Shown one piece after another: positions 60,288 through 64,000 of a stretch of 64,000 bases of DNA. Numbering within the stretch: position 1 is the first letter of the stretch; each line of letters opens with the position of its first letter. The notes below the pieces were generated by a model, which ran no database searches, had not been told where the DNA came from, and saw only the letters and a list, made by a program, of their open reading frames with translations. Where the stretch lies: assembly GCF_003144035.1 (NCBI RefSeq), contig NZ_QFWT01000007.1:124001-188000 (forward strand), given 5' to 3'. Source of the stretch: Vibrio albus. GTDB lineage: Bacteria > Pseudomonadota > Gammaproteobacteria > Enterobacterales > Vibrionaceae. A program made the translations under genes and the position numbers.

Positions 60288-61418
60288 ATGGATCTATTGG
60301 CCCCATTCCTAATATCCGACTTGGAGAGACATGGCGCGAGTCAAGAGCTTATTCGTAATGCACAAAGCTTAAAACACTCGGCTTTCCGTTATAAACAAAA
60401 AGATATTGAAGAGCTGTCCAGAAAGCTTGGTATAGAAAGCCAGGAGTTGATGGATGGGCATGTTCAATATATGACTTCAAGATTCACGAGGAAAATGAGC
60501 GGCATCATTTCATCATACCTAATGAAAGATACCGGACATTTCGCTATTCAATGTACAGAGCTTTGCCGAGAAGCAGAAGCACTTAGCCTTAAACGCAACC
60601 GCGAAGGAAAGCTGGTTCCGTATAGTGCAGCAAATGCTGTGGCTGTTGATCGAATGCTTGATGTCGTCATAGCCAGGGCAACGGAGCTTAAAAATAGAAT
60701 AGCGGATGAGTTCTTCAACGCAGAAACTAGCTCTGTCTTCATAGAACAAAGAGAAGCTGGCACATTTTGCCCAGAAAAAAAGACTAAAAAACGTAAAGCA
60801 AGGCGAAGAAAGAGTTCACCTATTTACGTCAAAGGAAAACCCTACGCTAGTTTAACCGAACTGGCCCAACAAACTGGTAAAGCAGAAAGGACTCTCTATT
60901 CAAGGATTAGGGATAAAGGGCTATTAAAAGCCTACCAAACCAACACTATGACAGATGAGAACTGGAACTCAGTCTTATCTGAACCACCAGCTCCAAACAA
61001 GGGCCCAAAGGCGGCCAACAAACCTATCACCTATAAAGGTGATTCCTACCCCACGTTAAACCATCTAGCCGAAGCCGCTAACTTAACGTACTCGGCTCTC
61101 TACCAGAGACTTCGACATCGAGAATTATTGGAAAAGGCACGATGTAACGAGCTTTCAGATATGGACTGGGAAAAGGTACTCAACGCTATTCCCCCTAATC
61201 GAAAAGCCGATGTTGAAATTGTGATAAATGGCAAGGGATACCCTTCCGTTGCGGCAGTCGCTACTAATTTCGGGTTAGCGGAATCCACGTTATCAGAGAG
61301 GTTAAAACAAGCCGACAAACTTGAATTAGCGAAAGAGAACAAATTAACCGAGGAAGAATGGGAGCTGTTTCTGGTTCCACCTCACCCAGGTCGAAAACAA
61401 ACCACAACTAAGGAATAA
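60288..61418 (+). CDS. Protein with three tandem NUMOD-like helix-turn-helix repeats
   Basis: This 376-residue protein has a helical N-terminal domain (about residues 1-165), a basic linker (EKKTKKRKARRRKSSP), and three repeats of about 60 residues. Each repeat has a short strand pair and a helix-turn-helix ending in a W/F-L motif: GKPYASLTELAQQTGKAERT, GDSYPTLNHLAEAANLTYSA and GKGYPSVAAVATNFGLAEST, with closing WNSVL, WEKVL and WELFL. The pattern resembles NUMOD1-type modular DNA-binding domains. No nuclease motif is seen. It may bind repeated DNA sites on the plasmid. The next gene starts 2 bases after its stop. Confidence 0.65.
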   Translation: MDLLAPFLISDLERHGASQELIRNAQSLKHSAFRYKQKDIEELSRKLGIESQELMDGHVQYMTSRFTRKMSGIISSYLMKDTGHFAIQCTELCREAEALSLKRNREGKLVPYSAANAVAVDRMLDVVIARATELKNRIADEFFNAETSSVFIEQREAGTFCPEKKTKKRKARRRKSSPIYVKGKPYASLTELAQQTGKAERTLYSRIRDKGLLKAYQTNTMTDENWNSVLSEPPAPNKGPKAANKPITYKGDSYPTLNHLAEAANLTYSALYQRLRHRELLEKARCNELSDMDWEKVLNAIPPNRKADVEIVINGKGYPSVAAVATNFGLAESTLSERLKQADKLELAKENKLTEEEWELFLVPPHPGRKQTTTKE

Positions 61419-61420
61419 AC

Positions 61421-62383
61421 ATGAGTGAAAACAATAAACCAGAAGCATGGGAAAAAGACATGATTAAAGATCTGGTCTTTACCCTCCATAAGGAACAGGT
61501 AAAAGACAGAAGATGGCGAAGAGGGATTCAGTTGATTCGCTCCCTTGGCTTTGTCCTTATGATAGTTGCATTTCTAACCGTAGCTTCAAATCCAGGAGGA
61601 CTACCTTGGCAGACATCCAAAGCTGACACTCCACATGTTGCATTCATTAATATCAAAGGAGAAATCGCTGCGGGTTCACTTGCAGATGAAGATCATCTAA
61701 TACCTTCCATTCAGGCTGCTTTCAAAAATCCCCATGCAAAAGCTGTCGTTCTACGAATAAACAGTCCTGGTGGAAGCCCTGTGCAAGCAGGTCGAATATA
61801 CGAAGAGATTCAAGCTCAAAAAGCAGAATACCCAGAAAAACAAGTTATCGCTGTAATTGATGATATCGGTGCATCTGGTGGCTATTACATCGCCGTGGCC
61901 GCAGACAAAATTTATGCGGACAAAGCAAGTATGGTTGGCTCTATTGGTGTCATCAGTTCTGGCTTCGGATTTACCGGGCTCATGGAAAAATTGGGTATTG
62001 AAAGACGAGCTATAACATCTGGTGAAAACAAAGCTTTGTTAGACCCATTCTCCCCTCTTTCAGAAGAGATAACTAGCTTCTGGAAGGAAGTGCTATCGAA
62101 AACCCACCAGCAGTTCATCGAGCGAGTAAAAGAGAGCCGTGGTGAACGACTCAAAGCCGATCCAAAAGTGTTCTCTGGATTGATCTGGAATGGAGAGCAA
62201 GCACTTGAGATTGGGTTAATTGATGGTTTAGGAAGCCTACACTCTATTTCTCGCAATGTTATAGAAGAAACAAACCTCGTTGATTACTCACCAAGTGAAG
62301 ACATCGTTAAGCGCTTAACACAACGCGCAAAAATGGAAGCTTCAACCCTGATTCATGAATTGGCAACTGTAAAAGTTTACTAA
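61421..62383 (+). CDS. SppA-like signal-peptide peptidase (S49 family)
   Basis: This 320-residue membrane-anchored serine protease is of the short SppA type. A single helix (FVLMIVAFLTVASNPGGLPW) follows a cytoplasmic N-terminus. The protease domain has VVLRINSPGGSPVQAGRIYE, the catalytic serine motif VIDDIGASGGYYIAVAADKI, and a candidate catalytic lysine in TSGENKALLDPFSPLSEE. Active-site residues appear intact. Similar S49 genes occur on IncA/C and SXT elements. It lies 2 bases after the repeat protein and 12 bases before the DsbA-like gene, so it probably processes or clears transfer-related membrane proteins. Confidence 0.9.
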   Translation: MSENNKPEAWEKDMIKDLVFTLHKEQVKDRRWRRGIQLIRSLGFVLMIVAFLTVASNPGGLPWQTSKADTPHVAFINIKGEIAAGSLADEDHLIPSIQAAFKNPHAKAVVLRINSPGGSPVQAGRIYEEIQAQKAEYPEKQVIAVIDDIGASGGYYIAVAADKIYADKASMVGSIGVISSGFGFTGLMEKLGIERRAITSGENKALLDPFSPLSEEITSFWKEVLSKTHQQFIERVKESRGERLKADPKVFSGLIWNGEQALEIGLIDGLGSLHSISRNVIEETNLVDYSPSEDIVKRLTQRAKMEASTLIHELATVKVY

Positions 62384-62395
62384 GGACAAAATGTA

Positions 62396-63271
62396 ATGTC
62401 AGAACAAACCACACCACAACAACAAAAATCATTCAGTCCAATGCAGAAAAAGCTACTGGCCGTTGGTGCTGCTATGACCCTAATTTTGGGAGCGTCTGTC
62501 GCTACAGTGGGATATCAAATTTACCAGACCAAAGAGTTGCTCATTCAAGAGCGCGATTCTCTCCAGTCGAAGATTACTCAACTAGAAAGTGACTATCGCT
62601 TTAAATCAGAAGAGCGCTTTAACAATGCAGTTCAAAAAGCACTGGAACATTTCGTTCAACAGAAACGCGAACAGGATATTCAGGCTAAATACGCAAAATA
62701 CGAATCAGCTCCCGAACAAGTGCCTGACGATAAACGCATATATGGAAACCTGAACGCTCGATTCACGCTGGTGGAATTTTCTGACCTGGAGTGTCCGTTC
62801 TGCAAAAAATTCCACGACACACCAAAAGAAGTGGTGGATGCAAGTAACGGGAATATCAACTGGCAATGGAAACATCTGCCATTGAGTTTTCATAACCCAG
62901 CGGCAGAAAAAGAAGCGTTAGCAGCGGAATGTGTTGCTGAACAAAAAGGCAACCGTGGATTCTGGGTGTTCTTAGACGAAGTATTTGCCAAATCACAAGG
63001 CAATGGTGGTGGAGTGCCTAATTTGGCAGAAGTTATTGAGAGTGTTGGTGCCGATGCTTCCCTAGTTCGAGAGTGTTTAGCTTCTGGCCGTTACGACCTG
63101 AAAATAGCAGCAGATGTGAAGCAAGCTACTGAAAATGGCATTTCAGGTACACCAGCGACTTTCATCGTAGATAACCAAACTGGGAAAACTCAGCTTATTC
63201 GTGGGGCACAGCCATCACAAGCTATCGCGGCCATCATTCGAAAAATGATGATTGAATCCGAAAACAACTAA
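62396..63271 (+). CDS. DsbA-family thiol-disulfide oxidoreductase
   Basis: This 291-residue protein has a membrane anchor (LLAVGAAMTLILGASVATVG), a coiled-coil stalk (about residues 45-95) and a thioredoxin-fold domain with the redox motif CPFC (FSDLECPFCKKFHDTPKEVV) and the cis-proline loop GTPATFIV. It likely forms or isomerises disulfides in periplasmic transfer proteins such as TraF/TraH. Many F-type elements carry their own Dsb protein. AAGGACA precedes the ATG. The downstream lipoprotein gene starts 18 bases later. Confidence 0.88.
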   Translation: MSEQTTPQQQKSFSPMQKKLLAVGAAMTLILGASVATVGYQIYQTKELLIQERDSLQSKITQLESDYRFKSEERFNNAVQKALEHFVQQKREQDIQAKYAKYESAPEQVPDDKRIYGNLNARFTLVEFSDLECPFCKKFHDTPKEVVDASNGNINWQWKHLPLSFHNPAAEKEALAAECVAEQKGNRGFWVFLDEVFAKSQGNGGGVPNLAEVIESVGADASLVRECLASGRYDLKIAADVKQATENGISGTPATFIVDNQTGKTQLIRGAQPSQAIAAIIRKMMIESENN

Positions 63272-63289
63272 CAACAGAGGATGTAATTG

Positions 63290-64000
63290 ATGTTAAGAAG
63301 AACAGCTTTAGCAGCTGCTCTACTATCAGTGTTGGCAGGATGTGGTGGTTCCAGTGGAGGCACTGGAACTACTTCCAATGGCAATGGTAGTGAAAGCAAT
63401 AACCAAGACAACTCAACAGAAACAACAACGGTCGCTAAGCGAGAATGGCAAAAAGAAGTGTTACTGAGCTCTCCAACAAGAGATGCAACACTTCCTGTCA
63501 TCCAGCTACAAAACGAAAATGGTTCGGCTGTTCTATACAGTGCCTGGGTCGAAGAAGCCAACAATGACAAACCGGATGAGCTATATGCTTCTGTAGCCCC
63601 TATCGAAGACTATGCGAATGGCAATGTACCTAACAAAGTCAAGATAAGTGCCGATATTGGTGAAATACTAAGATCAGACTGGCAACCATTCATTGTCGAT
63701 GAAAACCACTACAAGAGCTCTGTTCAAATGAGCCTTTCAAATCATGGTAATGCCTATATTACATGGGTACAGAGAGACAATAGTAACAACCAGAAACTGA
63801 ACGTTTCCTATTACGACGCAACAACACAAGAATGGTCCCCACCATTAGAAGTTGATCATGTACTTATGACTGACGCGGCAGCTACGAATGAGGAAAGTCG
63901 AGTAAAAATCACCGACAACACTCTCTTCACTGACCCGTCAGGACAAAGCATCGTTATCTGGCAAACTCCGATTTTTGGCTCCGATACAAATGCATTGGCA
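63290..64000 (+). CDS. Lipoprotein of unknown function, 3' end outside window
   Basis: 237 codons are visible and the frame is open at the window end. The N-terminus has a lipoprotein signal (LRRTALAAALLSVLAGCGGS, lipidation at the Cys of LAGC) and a Ser/Gly/Asn-rich linker, followed by a beta-rich domain with propeller-like repeats (GSAVLYSAWVEEA; GNAYITWVQRDNSN; GQSIVIWQTP). It is last in the operon that starts at 59505. AGAGG lies upstream of the ATG. Probably surface or periplasmic. Confidence 0.7.
   Translation, partial: MLRRTALAAALLSVLAGCGGSSGGTGTTSNGNGSESNNQDNSTETTTVAKREWQKEVLLSSPTRDATLPVIQLQNENGSAVLYSAWVEEANNDKPDELYASVAPIEDYANGNVPNKVKISADIGEILRSDWQPFIVDENHYKSSVQMSLSNHGNAYITWVQRDNSNNQKLNVSYYDATTQEWSPPLEVDHVLMTDAAATNEESRVKITDNTLFTDPSGQSIVIWQTPIFGSDTNALA

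Noticed and set aside
63268..63570. Minus-strand frame opposite the last lipoprotein
   Set aside because: The + strand has a lipoprotein signal, a ribosome site and an operon context; the minus frame is a by-product of the Ser/Gly-rich linker.

Overview
The window looks like part of a large conjugative plasmid (or a closely related integrative element) of a marine gammaproteobacterium such as Shewanella or a member of the Vibrionaceae. This is inferred from the F-type transfer genes traF-traH-traG, an FlhD/FlhC-like activator pair of the AcaCD/SetCD kind next to a Ner-like repressor and a lytic transglycosylase, a ParM-type partition gene, an integron integrase of the Shewanella/Vibrio chromosomal type, and moderate to low GC with many AT-rich intergenic stretches. 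No rRNA, tRNA or CRISPR array was seen.

Left part (1-30.6 kb) is a layered accessory region. It opens with a metal-efflux ATPase (cadA-like, cut by the window edge) and its divergent MerR regulator. Next come Tn3-family debris (a resolvase remnant plus a 38-bp terminal repeat) and an isolated glgC. An integron follows: intI on the + strand, then, reading leftwards, an attI region carrying an IS1595-family insertion with an 8-bp target duplication, one VIT-family metal-transporter cassette, and that cassette's attC site split by a group IIC intron. This integron is bracketed by about 218-bp inverted repeats. Further right are a LysE exporter, a broken VOC gene, and a tightly overlapping four-gene operon with three tyrosine-recombinase-like proteins and a coiled-coil protein. 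Two 918-bp direct copies of a Tn3-family left end then frame a cytochrome b561/LuxR gene pair. Last is a second group II intron that is itself split by an IS110-family element and lies in the presumed res region of a Tn3-family transposon whose full-length tnpA and right terminal repeat (30211-30248) follow.

Middle part (30.4-39.5 kb): an hsdR 3' remnant; an ECF sigma/membrane anti-sigma/DUF6448 cluster; a compact methyltransferase-like/GNAT-like/NERD operon; a Tus-type replication-terminator gene with a pair of inverted Ter-like 17-mers upstream; and two paralogous genes that share a conserved, probably structured leader.

Right part (39.5-64 kb) is the plasmid backbone: DUF1566/Calx-beta lipoproteins, a UvrD-type helicase, traFHG, the regulatory block (Ner-like, slt, FlhD-like, FlhC-like), parM with a small partner, a palindrome-rich intergenic region that is the best oriT/centromere candidate followed by a MobI-like gene, a DnaA-box pair, several small plasmid genes (zinc ribbon, transglutaminase-like, PD-(D/E)XK), and a six-gene operon with a triple-repeat DNA-binding protein, an SppA-like peptidase and a DsbA-like oxidoreductase. 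A GCCC-N5-GGGC type box recurs upstream of at least three of these operons and is a candidate operator for the FlhDC-like activator.
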